Part shown: one piece after another, positions 1 through 8,476 of the stretch | How the letters are laid out: each line of letters opens with the position of its first letter | How positions within the stretch are numbered: position 1 is the stretch's first letter | Source of the DNA: Gallionella sp. UBA4121 | GTDB taxonomy: Bacteria > Pseudomonadota > Gammaproteobacteria > Burkholderiales > Gallionellaceae | NCBI GenBank assembly: GCA_002381565.1 | Contig: DFWZ01000033.1 | Coordinates: 12,704-58,849 of the forward strand | Length of the DNA stretch: 46,146 nt | Direction of reading: 5' to 3' | Notes under the pieces: generated by a model | Told to the model about the DNA's origin: nothing | Databases searched by the model: none | Seen by the model: the letters and a program-made list of their open reading frames with translations, nothing else | Translations under genes and position numbers: made by a program

Positions 1-765
1 ATACAAGTCACCGATGGCATCCAGCACTTTGTGCTTGACGAACTCGTCTTCAAAACGCAGGCCATCGGCATTGAGCACACGGTACTCATCCATTACGATC
101 GCGTTGTCCAGACTGCCGCCCAATGCCAGGCCCTGCGCGCGCATGTTTTCCACATCCTGCATGAAGCCAAAGGTACGCGCGCGACTGATGTCGCGTATGT
201 ACGAATTTTCGTCAAGGTCGATCGTGACGTGCTGCTTGGTGTTGGCAAAGACCGGGTGGGCAAAATTGATGGTAAAGGTCAGTTTATAGCCGTTGTACGG
301 CTCGAATCGAACCCACTTATCGCCCTGTTTCACCTCGATTGTCTTTTTAATCCGGATGAATTTTTTAGGCGCAGATTGCTCAACGATGCCTGCAGACTGC
401 AACAGAAAAATGAACGTACCGGCACTGCCATCCATGATCGGTACTTCCGCACCATTCATTTCTATACAGGCATTATCTATCCCCAAACCTGCCAGCGCCG
501 ACATCAGGTGTTCGATGGTGGCAACCCGCACGCCATCTTGCTCCATGCATGTGGACAGCCTCGTGTCATGCACCAGATCGGCGCACGCTTTCATTTCACA
601 GACCGGTTTCACATCCACGCGACGAAACACGATGCCGCTGTTTACGGAGCCGGGGCGCAAGGTCAACGTGACCTTCTCGCCGCTGTGTAAGCCTACGCCC
701 GTCACGCTGACGGAGGTTTTCAGGGTGCGCTGCTTAACCATAGGCTTATTAAGGGCGATTTTCAT
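1..765 (-). CDS. lpxC: UDP-3-O-acyl-N-acetylglucosamine deacetylase, 3' end cut by window edge
   Basis: LpxC is the zinc deacetylase that makes the committed step of lipid A synthesis in the cytoplasm. The visible 255 residues cover most of a protein usually about 305 long; roughly 50 C-terminal residues lie outside the window. The zinc-binding histidine region ATIEHLMSALAGLGIDN and the second site FVKHKVLDAIGD (His and Asp zinc ligands) are both present. The ATG at 765 gives the longest frame; an in-frame ATG at 741 starts MVKQRTLK, which matches the usual LpxC N-terminus better. Neither has a convincing ribosome site, so the start may be 741. The gene commonly lies directly after ftsZ, but here ftsZ ends at 13896, about 13 kb away. 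A decayed partial copy lies at 1993-2144. Confidence 0.96.
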   Translation of the reverse strand, partial: MKIALNKPMVKQRTLKTSVSVTGVGLHSGEKVTLTLRPGSVNSGIVFRRVDVKPVCEMKACADLVHDTRLSTCMEQDGVRVATIEHLMSALAGLGIDNACIEMNGAEVPIMDGSAGTFIFLLQSAGIVEQSAPKKFIRIKKTIEVKQGDKWVRFEPYNGYKLTFTINFAHPVFANTKQHVTIDLDENSYIRDISRARTFGFMQDVENMRAQGLALGGSLDNAIVMDEYRVLNADGLRFEDEFVKHKVLDAIGDLY

Positions 766-935
766 GCGGATATTCTAACATACCGCCTGACGGATATTTC
801 TGTTTTGGCACAAACGCAAAGCTTCATCGAAGCACGGACGAAAAAACACTTTACCAGACGTCCGGCAAGAAAGTCTGCACACAACCCTTGCTGCTATTCA
901 TGCGGGGAAGTAGAACTCGTCAACAATGTACACGT

Positions 936-941
936 TATAAT
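936..941 (+). promoter_or_regulatory. possible -10 box upstream of the MipA-like gene
   Basis: A perfect TATAAT lies about 85 bases before the start of the outer membrane gene at 1027. No good -35 hexamer is found 16-18 bases upstream, so this is a weak promoter call resting on the -10 alone. Confidence 0.25.
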
Positions 942-1026
942 TAATAAAGAGCGCCCGTGCATGCTGATGACTCAATTTTTCACGAATTGCTGACGGCCTG
1001 CTTTTTACTTTAAATATGGAAACAAC

Positions 1027-1821
1027 ATGAAAAAATCCTTCCTGTTATTGCTGTCCACCTCGGTTATCAGCCCACTGGCATGGGCAGAGTCTACTCAGAT
1101 GACAGGGCTAGGCGAGAGCTCTACCCTTTTTTTTGAAATGGCCAGAAAATGGCAAGTCACCGTGGGCGGCGGCCTGGCTTCCGTATCCCGCTACGATGGG
1201 GCAGTAACCAACCGCTTACGCTTCGTACCGCTTCTGGACGCCGAAAATGGTCACATATTCGCCGGCACCACGCGCGGTATCGGCTACAATTTTTCCGACA
1301 ATGCAGACCTGCAGTACGGCTTGCGTATGACCCTGGCGCGTAGCCGCAAACAAAGTGCCGATGCGCGCCTGAAAGGCATGGGCGACATTGGCTCTGCCGG
1401 CGAGGCAGGCGCATTCCTTAATGCACGCTTTGCCCCCTGGTACGTTTCCAGCAGTCTGGCCGCCAGTTCGCACGGCACATGGCTTGATCTGGGTGGTGGC
1501 TATGAGGCGCGCCTGTCTGAAGCGGACCGGCTGCGCATGGGTGCCAGCTTGAGCTGGGGTAACGCCAGGTATAACCAGACCTTCTTTGGCGTGAACGCCG
1601 CTCAGGCTGCCGCCTCCGGCAACGTGCTGACCGCCTACAATGCGAATTCCGGCATCAAGGATTACGGCCTTGTCGCAAACTGGATGCATAACTATTCCAG
1701 GGAATGGTTCAGCAATGCAGGTATATCGTTAAAACAACTATCTGGCAGCGATAAAAACAGCCCGCTTACCGTAAAATCCACGATGTACAGCGCCAACTTC
1801 GTGGTTGGTTATCATTTCTAA
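1027..1821 (+). CDS. MipA/OmpV family outer membrane protein
   Basis: A 264-residue exported beta-barrel candidate. Residues 1-20 form a signal peptide with a likely cut after AWA. The mature part shows family features: WQVTVGGGLASVSRYDGA near the start, the IFAGTTRGIGYNF strand, the GMGDI turn, and the FFGVNAAQAAASG and SGIKDYGLVANW strands. It ends in YHF, a terminal aromatic as expected for barrel insertion by the BAM complex. MipA was named as a scaffold between a lytic transglycosylase and PBP1B in E. coli; many family members have no proven role, so no specific substrate is claimed. It is the only plus-strand gene before 10.8 kb. A GGA lies before the ATG, but the ribosome site is weak. 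Confidence 0.88.
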   Translation: MKKSFLLLLSTSVISPLAWAESTQMTGLGESSTLFFEMARKWQVTVGGGLASVSRYDGAVTNRLRFVPLLDAENGHIFAGTTRGIGYNFSDNADLQYGLRMTLARSRKQSADARLKGMGDIGSAGEAGAFLNARFAPWYVSSSLAASSHGTWLDLGGGYEARLSEADRLRMGASLSWGNARYNQTFFGVNAAQAAASGNVLTAYNANSGIKDYGLVANWMHNYSREWFSNAGISLKQLSGSDKNSPLTVKSTMYSANFVVGYHF

Positions 1822-1949
1822 CAGCTGCATCAGTCGCGATTTATAGACAAACCTGTGCTGGTGACACTTCTTGCAACAACCTGATTTTAGAAATGAAATT
1901 TGAATTTAAAATGAATGGGTCCGTGCCAACAACGTTTGTTCCCGCAATA

Positions 1950-1999
1950 CGCAAAATGCCGGATGGCTTCGCTTCCGGGATAAAATTGGCGGCAGCGCA
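1950..1999. repeat. ~50-bp direct repeat, copy A
   Basis: Matches 10631-10680 in the same orientation over 50 bases with four mismatches. The core ATGCCGGATGGCTTCGC can fold into a REP-like hairpin (GCC/GGC inner stem; the outer GCAAA/TTCGC stem has one mismatch). Its right end overlaps by about 7 bases the decayed lpxC fragment that follows. Confidence 0.8.
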
Positions 2000-2144
2000 T
2001 TATTCAGCGCACGCCCCGACTTGAAGCCGGAAAAAGCGCCGATCTCAGGATGGCCTAACAGATACAAACACCGATGGCATCCAGCACTTTGTGCTTGACG
2101 AACCCGTCTTCAGAACGCAGGCCATCGGCATTGAGCACACGGTA
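1993..2144 (-). pseudogene. decayed fragment of a second lpxC copy
   Basis: Bases 2071-2144 match the real lpxC at 11-84 with two mismatches. The remainder continues past the window edge of the real gene and still reads as LpxC: LLGHPEIGAFSGFKSGRALNN, the stretch expected after DAIGDLY. One base is lost in the GGTGACTTG region (GGTGTTTG in the fragment), which breaks the frame. There is no start codon, no N-terminal two thirds and no end. It lies in the same orientation as the real gene, about 1.2 kb beyond that gene's start, and stops 10 bases short of the end of the glrR-like gene. Confidence 0.9.
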
Positions 2145-2154
2145 TCCATTCATT

Positions 2155-3540
2155 TTATCTCAGCAGGTCTTGAGATTGCCTGATCGACGAAGGATCGAGT
2201 TGGTGCTTTTGCAGCAGCTTGTAAAATTCAGTGCGATTCCTTTTTGACAGCTTTGCCGCCTGGGATACGTTTCCTTCCGTGATCTTGAGAATGCGGATTA
2301 AATAATCTCGTTCAAAACGCTTCTTACCCTCTTCGAGCGAGAGCAGCATGCCTTCTTCATGATGAATGGTATGCTGAACCAGCACTACCGGAATCAGCGG
2401 CGCTGTGCACAGCGCCACGCTTTGCTCGACGACATTCAGAAGTTGCCGGACATTTCCCGGCCATGGCGCCCTAATGAGGGTCTCCATCGCCTCCTGAGAA
2501 AATCCGTTGATTTTTCGGCTGTATCTTTCGGCAAGCATCGATAAAAAATACATGGCCAGCAGCGGAATATCTTCCCGGCGCCGCGACAGAGGGGGAATTG
2601 CCAGTTCCACGACGTTAAGGCGGTAATAGATATCTTCACGGAAATTGCCCGCAGCAATTTCCGCCTTCAGATCGCGGTGGGTTGCGGAGATGATGCGCAC
2701 GTCAAGGGGTATGGTTTGCGTGGAGCCGACCGGCGTCACCTGTTTTTCCTGGAGTACACGCAACAATTTACTTTGCAGCGCAAGAGGCATGTCACCGATT
2801 TCATCCAGAAAGACAGTTCCGCCAATCGCCGACTGAAACAATCCCTTGTGATCGCGTACAGCACCGGTGAATGCCCCTTTGGTATGCCCGAAGAGCTCTG
2901 ATTCCAACAACTGCTCGGGAATAGCGGCACAATTTATGGCTACAAACGGACCATGGGAGCGCGAGCTTGCGCTGTGTATGGCATGCGCCAGCAGTTCCTT
3001 GCCGGTCCCGCTCTCGCCCCGGATCAGCACGCTCGCATCTCCTTCAGCCACGAGTTTGGCTTTACTCAGAATATCTTCCATCTCGGCACTCTGGGTGATG
3101 ATGTTCGCACGCCAACTATTTGCTTCCGACGTTTGCGGCATAGCGGCGGAAGACAACCGGAGCGCTCTTGCAATATGATCGAGCAGCACCTCGCTGTCGA
3201 ACGGCTTGGTCAAATAACCGAACAGGCCGCGCTGCGTAGCGCCGACGGCATCCGGAATCGTGCCATGTGCAGTCAGCATAATGACTGGAAGTGCCGGCAT
3301 ACTCCTGTGGATATGTTCAAACAGCGCCATCCCATCCATGCCATGCATCCGCATATCGGTTATTACGAGCTGCGGCCTTGATATATCCATGCACCTGATC
3401 GCGGCTTCGGCGCTGTCGGCTGACTCGACCTCAAACCCTGCCGAAACAAGACGCATGGACAGCAACCGCAACAAGTCTGCATCATCGTCTACGATCAGTA
3501 TTCTGCGGGGAGGTACCGTTGTTCGCTGCGCCGTGCTCAT
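2155..3540 (-). CDS. glrR: sigma-54-dependent response regulator, GlrR (QseF) type
   Basis: A 461-residue NtrC-class activator. An N-terminal receiver (about 13-125) carries the acidic pocket DDD and the phospho-acceptor Asp62 in VITDMRM. The AAA+ domain has Walker A GESGTGKE, the sigma-54 contact loop GAFTGA and Walker B FLDEIGDM. A C-terminal Fis-type helix-turn-helix ends NRTEFYKLLQKHQLD, which closely resembles E. coli GlrR. Its ATG overlaps the stop of the lipoprotein gene (ATGA), so the two are translationally coupled. In E. coli, GlrR activates small RNAs that tune glucosamine-6-phosphate synthase; targets here are unknown. Confidence 0.93.
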   Translation of the reverse strand: MSTAQRTTVPPRRILIVDDDADLLRLLSMRLVSAGFEVESADSAEAAIRCMDISRPQLVITDMRMHGMDGMALFEHIHRSMPALPVIMLTAHGTIPDAVGATQRGLFGYLTKPFDSEVLLDHIARALRLSSAAMPQTSEANSWRANIITQSAEMEDILSKAKLVAEGDASVLIRGESGTGKELLAHAIHSASSRSHGPFVAINCAAIPEQLLESELFGHTKGAFTGAVRDHKGLFQSAIGGTVFLDEIGDMPLALQSKLLRVLQEKQVTPVGSTQTIPLDVRIISATHRDLKAEIAAGNFREDIYYRLNVVELAIPPLSRRREDIPLLAMYFLSMLAERYSRKINGFSQEAMETLIRAPWPGNVRQLLNVVEQSVALCTAPLIPVVLVQHTIHHEEGMLLSLEEGKKRFERDYLIRILKITEGNVSQAAKLSKRNRTEFYKLLQKHQLDPSSIRQSQDLLR

Positions 3541-4079
3541 GGCTGATCCCTGTGAGTCTGATGAATTTCAAAGCTCTTGATAGCATCGATTTTGTCCTGT
3601 AACGACCTGGCATGCGCCTTTTCAGCCGCAAGTGCTTTTGCAAGGTCGGCCAATGTTTCATCCGTTTGTTGCTGCTTGGCCAACAGCGCGCCCAGCAGCA
3701 GGGCAAAATCATCCAGGTCGTGTGAAGAGGCCGAAGGCTTTTCAGGCAAGCTTTTTAGAAGAGCAATTGCCGCTGTAGTACTGTGAAACGGGGTGTTAGG
3801 CAGGGACAACAGTATTGCTAATTTAATCCGATCAGCATTGCTTCCGGTTTTCGAGAAGTTCTGGCTGGCCGCATTGTATTCCGTCACGATCTCAGAGGCT
3901 GACAGGGTACTTATGTAAGCGTAGTAGCGTACAGATGCATTGAGTTTAAGGTCGAAGCTTGATGGCGGAGTGCAAGGAACGATACCCGGGGAAGGCTGGT
4001 GAACGGTCACGGCTGAACATGCAGCCAGCATGAGCGCTGCCGTCATCGTCGCCAGGATAGTCGAAATTTTGTAACTCAT
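3537..4079 (-). CDS. qseG: QseG/YfhG-like lipoprotein
   Basis: A 180-residue lipoprotein encoded between a sensor kinase and its regulator, the place held by qseG in the E. coli glrK-qseG-glrR operon. The start at 4079 is fixed by the ATGA overlap with the kinase stop. A signal peptide runs to the lipobox LMLAAC, with the lipidated Cys at residue 21. The rest is helical, with a C-terminal coiled-coil-like part rich in Ala, Glu and Lys (KALAAEKAHARSLQDKIDAI). In E. coli QseG binds the kinase and affects signalling; that role is inferred here from position and architecture, since sequence identity in this family is low. Confidence 0.75.
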   Translation of the reverse strand: MSYKISTILATMTAALMLAACSAVTVHQPSPGIVPCTPPSSFDLKLNASVRYYAYISTLSASEIVTEYNAASQNFSKTGSNADRIKLAILLSLPNTPFHSTTAAIALLKSLPEKPSASSHDLDDFALLLGALLAKQQQTDETLADLAKALAAEKAHARSLQDKIDAIKSFEIHQTHRDQP

Positions 4080-5554
4080 TCTGTAGCCGTAATGTGATTT
4101 AGAGGAAGTGTTACACGGAAACAAGTGCCTTCGCCCTGCTCTGCCAACTCGATAGTTCCTCCGTGTGCCAGGGCGTATTGACGAGCGATGGACAAACCCA
4201 GCCCTGTTCCTCTGATATGAGACTGTGGCGCTCTGCGCCCCTGATAGAAAGCCTCAAAAATTTTTTCTCTATCCGCGGCATCTATGCCCGAGCCAAAATC
4301 AATTACGTCCAGGCTGAGGGTGTTGTTAATGCCCGACGCCTGAACTTTGATCAGCCCACCCGATGGAGAATGTTTAATCGCGTTGGACAGCAGGTTGTCC
4401 ACAATAATGTGGAACTTTTGTTGATCGCACTCAATGGATAAATCAGGGCACAGCAATTCAATTTGCAACGATTTATTCGTCAGCGCCAGATACTGGTCGC
4501 GCACCACCGCGTCGATCATCGATTTGAGTGCAGTTTTCTGTTTAAAAAGCACGATTTTATCGGACTGAATCTCGCTGAAGTTTAACAGATCTTCAATCCG
4601 CTTCTGCAACTGAATGCTGTTGCTGAAAAGTATCCTGGCTATTTCGCCTTGTTTGGCGGTGAGTTTCCCGGCAATACCTTCCGAAAGAAGATTCGCCCCT
4701 TCCCGGATTGAGGTGAGCGGGGTTTTGAGTTCGTGAGAAACATGCTGAAGAAATGTTGATTTTTGATCTTCAATTTCCAGCAGGCGCAGACGCATCCAGT
4801 TCAACCTCTCTCCCATTTGCTGCAAATCCTGGGGACCATTTATCTTGATGGCGTCCGACAGATTGCCATTCCCCATGGATCTGATCGCATCATCAATTTG
4901 CCGGGTAGGCCTGGCAATCAACCTGGAAAATCCGAAAGCCAGCAGGACCGCAAATGGTATCAGGCCAACCAGCAGCCAGATAATAATCCTGTTTGCCCGG
5001 TCAGCCATTTCCTGCATTGCCCCCACCTCACGTTCAATGGGTGCATCTCCGTGGTTCAGGAAAGCCTGTGTCGAGTCCATTAGCGAAGAGAAGTCAACAC
5101 GCCATTGATCCGTTTGTTTATGGGACTGGGAAATTTTCGTCACATCGCGAAAAATTGCCGACTCTGAGGAACCTATAACCTGCACAAGCTGGCGTTGCGC
5201 GGAAGTTAACGGGAGGGTGGAAAGATTTGCCAGGGCATCCCTGAATTTTTCATGACTTTGGTAGTAATTTTTTAACAAAGACTTGTCTGCCAGGATAAAC
5301 GACAGCTTCACGCTGCGTTCCATCGCCGCAGCATGTTCAATCAATATGCGGCTGAAATGTGCGATTCGCTCAGCCTTGTAAACTACCTGCCGGTTTTGTT
5401 TTGCAAGCTGGTTAATGGATGCGGCACTGTATATCAGCGAAAGAATCAGCGGCAGGGAAGCGAGCAGAAACCCGGCTAAAATCAGTCCGGAAAATGATTT
5501 TGGATGCCACCCCGGCAATTTTGTTTGGGGAAATACTGTCATGTTATTACTCAT
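4076..5554 (-). CDS. glrK: membrane sensor histidine kinase, GlrK (QseE) type
   Basis: Numbered from the ATG at 5554 the protein has 492 residues. A transmembrane segment at about 21-44, a periplasmic helical sensor domain, and a second transmembrane segment at about 190-212 are followed by a HAMP-like region. The H-box VSHELKTPLTSIREGANLL carries phospho-acceptor His274. The ATPase shows the N-box DNLLSNAIKHSP, G1 DFGSGID and G2 GTGLGLSIARQ. The frame could begin at a GTG at 5584 or another ATG at 5540-5542; none has a strong ribosome site. It is the first gene of a three-gene operon with the QseG-like lipoprotein and GlrR-type regulator, joined by ATGA overlaps. Confidence 0.92.
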   Translation of the reverse strand: MSNNMTVFPQTKLPGWHPKSFSGLILAGFLLASLPLILSLIYSAASINQLAKQNRQVVYKAERIAHFSRILIEHAAAMERSVKLSFILADKSLLKNYYQSHEKFRDALANLSTLPLTSAQRQLVQVIGSSESAIFRDVTKISQSHKQTDQWRVDFSSLMDSTQAFLNHGDAPIEREVGAMQEMADRANRIIIWLLVGLIPFAVLLAFGFSRLIARPTRQIDDAIRSMGNGNLSDAIKINGPQDLQQMGERLNWMRLRLLEIEDQKSTFLQHVSHELKTPLTSIREGANLLSEGIAGKLTAKQGEIARILFSNSIQLQKRIEDLLNFSEIQSDKIVLFKQKTALKSMIDAVVRDQYLALTNKSLQIELLCPDLSIECDQQKFHIIVDNLLSNAIKHSPSGGLIKVQASGINNTLSLDVIDFGSGIDAADREKIFEAFYQGRRAPQSHIRGTGLGLSIARQYALAHGGTIELAEQGEGTCFRVTLPLNHITATE

Positions 5555-5699
5555 TGCGATTGGTGTCGTAACCGGGGCATGCACATATCGGGAAGGGAAA
5601 ACGGCAACAAAATTATAAACGATGCCTCATTATCGCCGCTTCAGTTCGGAAATATTGCTAAGAATCGCGTCTCTGCCAGCGCTACCATTTACTGAACGC

Positions 5700-5722
5700 G
5701 AGTTCGTCGGCAAGGCGAACTC
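5700..5722. other. inverted repeat between dapB-like gene and glrK
   Basis: GAGTTCG and CGAACTC are perfect 7-base arms separated by nine bases, located after the DapB-like stop and before the kinase start (both minus strand). There is no T-run, so it is not a canonical terminator; an operator or factor-dependent end is possible. Confidence 0.3.
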
Positions 5723-5748
5723 ATGGGTGACGCTATGCACGATACTGC

Positions 5749-6507
5749 TTATTCAGGTGCGGCCAGCAACTCTGTGCGTATCAGGCTCAACAACAGATCG
5801 TCGAAGGTATAAAAACCCCTGTCGCATTTGGCCAGTTGCTCCAACACGAATGCAGCCCCCGTACCGAATGCTTCGCGTCGAATCGAGTCGTGTATCAGTC
5901 GCACGGTTTGATGGGGAAAGCCAAAGATCACCTCGTGGTGTCCAACGATCCCACCCAGCCGAAGTGATGTAATGTTCTCTTGTCCGATCTCCAGGGCTTC
6001 AGCGATTTTGCGTGCAGTGCCAGAGACTTCCGGTTTCTCCTTGAAATGCTTTTCTAAGATTTCGACATCAGCAAACGGGGCTATTTTGCGCAATAGCTTA
6101 GCCGCTACGGTCAGGAAATTAATACCCATCGTAATGTTGGGTGAGCATAACACACGGCTGTCCTTCCCCAAGCTGCGCGCATAGTCCAAATCATTCGCAG
6201 AATAGGCAGAGATTGCACTGAGCAGCATGATGCCACGCTTGCGAACTTCTTCTCCATAAACGCGGATACTCTCTGACGAAGAAAAATCAACCAGCGCATC
6301 CACTCGGTCTCTGTCAAACAACTCTGCGAAAGAATGCTGAGCCAACCCGAAAACTGGAATATCGATACCTGAGTGAGTTTGCGGCTCTGCCATGATCGAG
6401 CGGCGTGCAATCCAGCGCAAATCGAAACGCGTGTCACCGCTCAGTACATTTGCGACCGCCTGACCTGCTTTACCGTAGCCGACCAGGCCGACACGTATTT
6501 TTGGCAT
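5749..6507 (-). CDS. DapB-like dihydrodipicolinate reductase family protein
   Basis: A 252-residue NAD(P)-dependent reductase. The start at 6507 follows an AAGGA ribosome site and leads into the Rossmann motif VGLVGYGKAGQ. The C-terminal half matches DapB: SPNITMGINFLTVAAKLL, then EILEKHFKEK, SGTA, and GIVGHHEVIFG. DapB reduces 4-hydroxy-tetrahydrodipicolinate, feeding lysine and meso-diaminopimelate for peptidoglycan. The catalytic segment is atypical: enteric DapB has EAHHRHKVDAPSGTA, while here one of the paired His is Phe and the DAP of DAPSGT is replaced by EV. It may be a divergent DapB or a paralogue with another substrate. It stands alone between opgD and glrK, not next to dapA. Confidence 0.75.
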   Translation of the reverse strand: MPKIRVGLVGYGKAGQAVANVLSGDTRFDLRWIARRSIMAEPQTHSGIDIPVFGLAQHSFAELFDRDRVDALVDFSSSESIRVYGEEVRKRGIMLLSAISAYSANDLDYARSLGKDSRVLCSPNITMGINFLTVAAKLLRKIAPFADVEILEKHFKEKPEVSGTARKIAEALEIGQENITSLRLGGIVGHHEVIFGFPHQTVRLIHDSIRREAFGTGAAFVLEQLAKCDRGFYTFDDLLLSLIRTELLAAPE

Positions 6508-6802
6508 GCTGTTCCTTCGTAATGTTGTAATATTCTCAGCATGGCAAGCGCATAGCAGCCCAGCCGCTGACAGGCACATCACAGACAGGCCACTATATTT
6601 CCCGTCGAAGCAGCATGACAAAATCATCACATGGCAGCATCGTCATTTTTCCAGTGAAATATCCGGGGGGAAAGTTGGACCTCATCAACAAACTCCGCTT
6701 CTGACCTTCAACCATGCGCTGATTTTTCGCCGGCATCATCTCAAAATCACCTTTTTACGGTGGTCGATTTCTCAACTCAATTGAAGCTGACATTTCTCCA
6801 CA

Positions 6803-8422
6803 TCAGACCGTATGGAACTGATAGAGCCATGTTTCGGTGAGCGTTTCCAGCCCATTCCGGAGAAAGAGGCGTATTTCAACGGGATCGGTTCCATTTTCCA
6901 ACGCGCCCAAATCAAAGAATGTGCGCCAATGTCCAAGCACTCCATCAGGGACCGCCTCAGTCGCCACCCTCGACAGCTTGCCGTAAGAAGTCGTCAATAT
7001 CGCTTCAGGTACGGCGCCGGGCGGTAGTTGTTCCAGCGCAGGCCCTTTGAACTCCACTACGAATTTATGCACTCCGTGAGGGCGTTTTTCCGGCTCGCCT
7101 CCGCGTCCGATACGCGTTGCCACACAGCGCGCAAGATCAGTTTTAAACGGCTCTTCTGCCATCCAATGCAGGCGATAACGCAAACGATAGCTTGCACCCG
7201 CGCGAGCCTTTTCACGGGGAACCCACATGACAGTAACGTTATCGTAGAGTTCTTCTTCAGTAAGCAGTTCAACTAACTGCACAGCCCCCTCTCCCCAGTC
7301 TTCCAAAGGCTCGATCCATAAACTGGGACGGCGCTCGTAATGAACAGCATCCAGATACTCGCCGAAATGGCGTTCCCGCTGCATCAGGCCAAATCCCCGA
7401 GGGTTGCGATCGGCAAAGGCCGAAACGTTAATCATGCCCTTGGGGTCGATGAGCGGGCGCCAGACATGCTCATTGGTGCCGGTCCACAGCGCCAGGCCAT
7501 CAGAATCATGCACTTCAGGTCGCCAGTCTGTCTGGAAGGCCTTGTCCTTTTTCGAAAACCAGTACATGGAAGTGGCAGGAGCAATGCCAAATCGGGCAAC
7601 GTCCCGACGCAGAAACAGGTTTGCTTCAATGTCCATCACTACCCCGGTTGCTCGGGTCATGGCAAAACGATAGGCGCCACAAATGCTTGGGCCATCGAGC
7701 AAGGCATAGACAGTCACCGTGTCCGAACCCTTTGCTGGCGGATCAAAATAAAATCGGGTGAAAGCGGGAAACTCTTCGTGCTGGCCCGGTTCAACCGTGT
7801 TGATAGCGATGCCCCGCGCCGAAAGGCCGTACTGGTACTCATCGCCAATGGCGCGAAAATAGGAAGCGCCCAGAAATGCGGCCCAGTCGTTCTGATGCCA
7901 GTCGAGGCGGGACTGATTAGCGATGCGGCTTTCCTGAATTCGAAAGCCTGCATAACGTGTCTGCGGCCCCATACGTTGGGCAGGGCTGTCGTCAGGCATC
8001 GCAAAATGGCGCTTGTCGAATAAAATTTCGCGCGCGATGGTCTGAGGCTGCCTTTCGTTTAATAACCTGTCCAGCCGATACATCTGTACAGGAGATTGAA
8101 AAAATCGTCCCGGGTGAAAGAATGCGATCGGGTACTGCCCCGGCCCGCCGGCGAATAGTGCATCCTCTGGTTTGAAATGGATTTCCCCATGAGCCTGCCA
8201 ATCAATTTGCTCGAGCGCATCGTGGTTCGGTTGTAAGGCTGGTTGGAATGCTTGCTGCGCCAGGAGCCGGGCTTCGGCGATCAGTCCCTGCCAGGAAAAA
8301 GCATGCACCGGCCCCAGCGTCAACCCCGCATCGACAGCCATGGCATCAGACCACGGTAACGCCGCCGAAGCCGCAGCAGTTGCGAGCAAACCGAGGAATT
8401 GACGACGATTGAGTTCAGACAT
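6803..8422 (-). CDS. opgD: periplasmic glucans biosynthesis protein D
   Basis: A 539-residue MdoG/MdoD family protein that acts in the periplasm on the backbone of osmoregulated periplasmic glucans. The N-terminus is a twin-arginine signal, RRQFLG followed by a hydrophobic Ala-rich stretch and a likely cut near AMA, which favours OpgD over Sec-exported OpgG. Family landmarks include FRAIGDEYQYGLSARG, ANLFLRRDVARFGIAPATSM, and PRGFGLMQRERHFGEY. It begins 54 bases after the end of opgH on the same strand, so the two form an opgH-opgD operon. No opgG is visible. The 295-base gap on its 3' side, up to the DapB-like gene, shows nothing I can name. Confidence 0.93.
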   Translation of the reverse strand: MSELNRRQFLGLLATAAASAALPWSDAMAVDAGLTLGPVHAFSWQGLIAEARLLAQQAFQPALQPNHDALEQIDWQAHGEIHFKPEDALFAGGPGQYPIAFFHPGRFFQSPVQMYRLDRLLNERQPQTIAREILFDKRHFAMPDDSPAQRMGPQTRYAGFRIQESRIANQSRLDWHQNDWAAFLGASYFRAIGDEYQYGLSARGIAINTVEPGQHEEFPAFTRFYFDPPAKGSDTVTVYALLDGPSICGAYRFAMTRATGVVMDIEANLFLRRDVARFGIAPATSMYWFSKKDKAFQTDWRPEVHDSDGLALWTGTNEHVWRPLIDPKGMINVSAFADRNPRGFGLMQRERHFGEYLDAVHYERRPSLWIEPLEDWGEGAVQLVELLTEEELYDNVTVMWVPREKARAGASYRLRYRLHWMAEEPFKTDLARCVATRIGRGGEPEKRPHGVHKFVVEFKGPALEQLPPGAVPEAILTTSYGKLSRVATEAVPDGVLGHWRTFFDLGALENGTDPVEIRLFLRNGLETLTETWLYQFHTV

Positions 8423-8476
8423 AGGTGATATTCCGGATTTTATTCAAGAATGGGCTGTCGCACCAGATTTCAAAGA

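Noticed and set aside
31..690. 219-codon plus-strand open frame
   Set aside because: Antisense to lpxC, whose translation is clearly the real protein.
805..993. 62-codon plus-strand open frame upstream of the MipA-like gene
   Set aside because: Begins without a ribosome site, no motif, and spans the candidate promoter.
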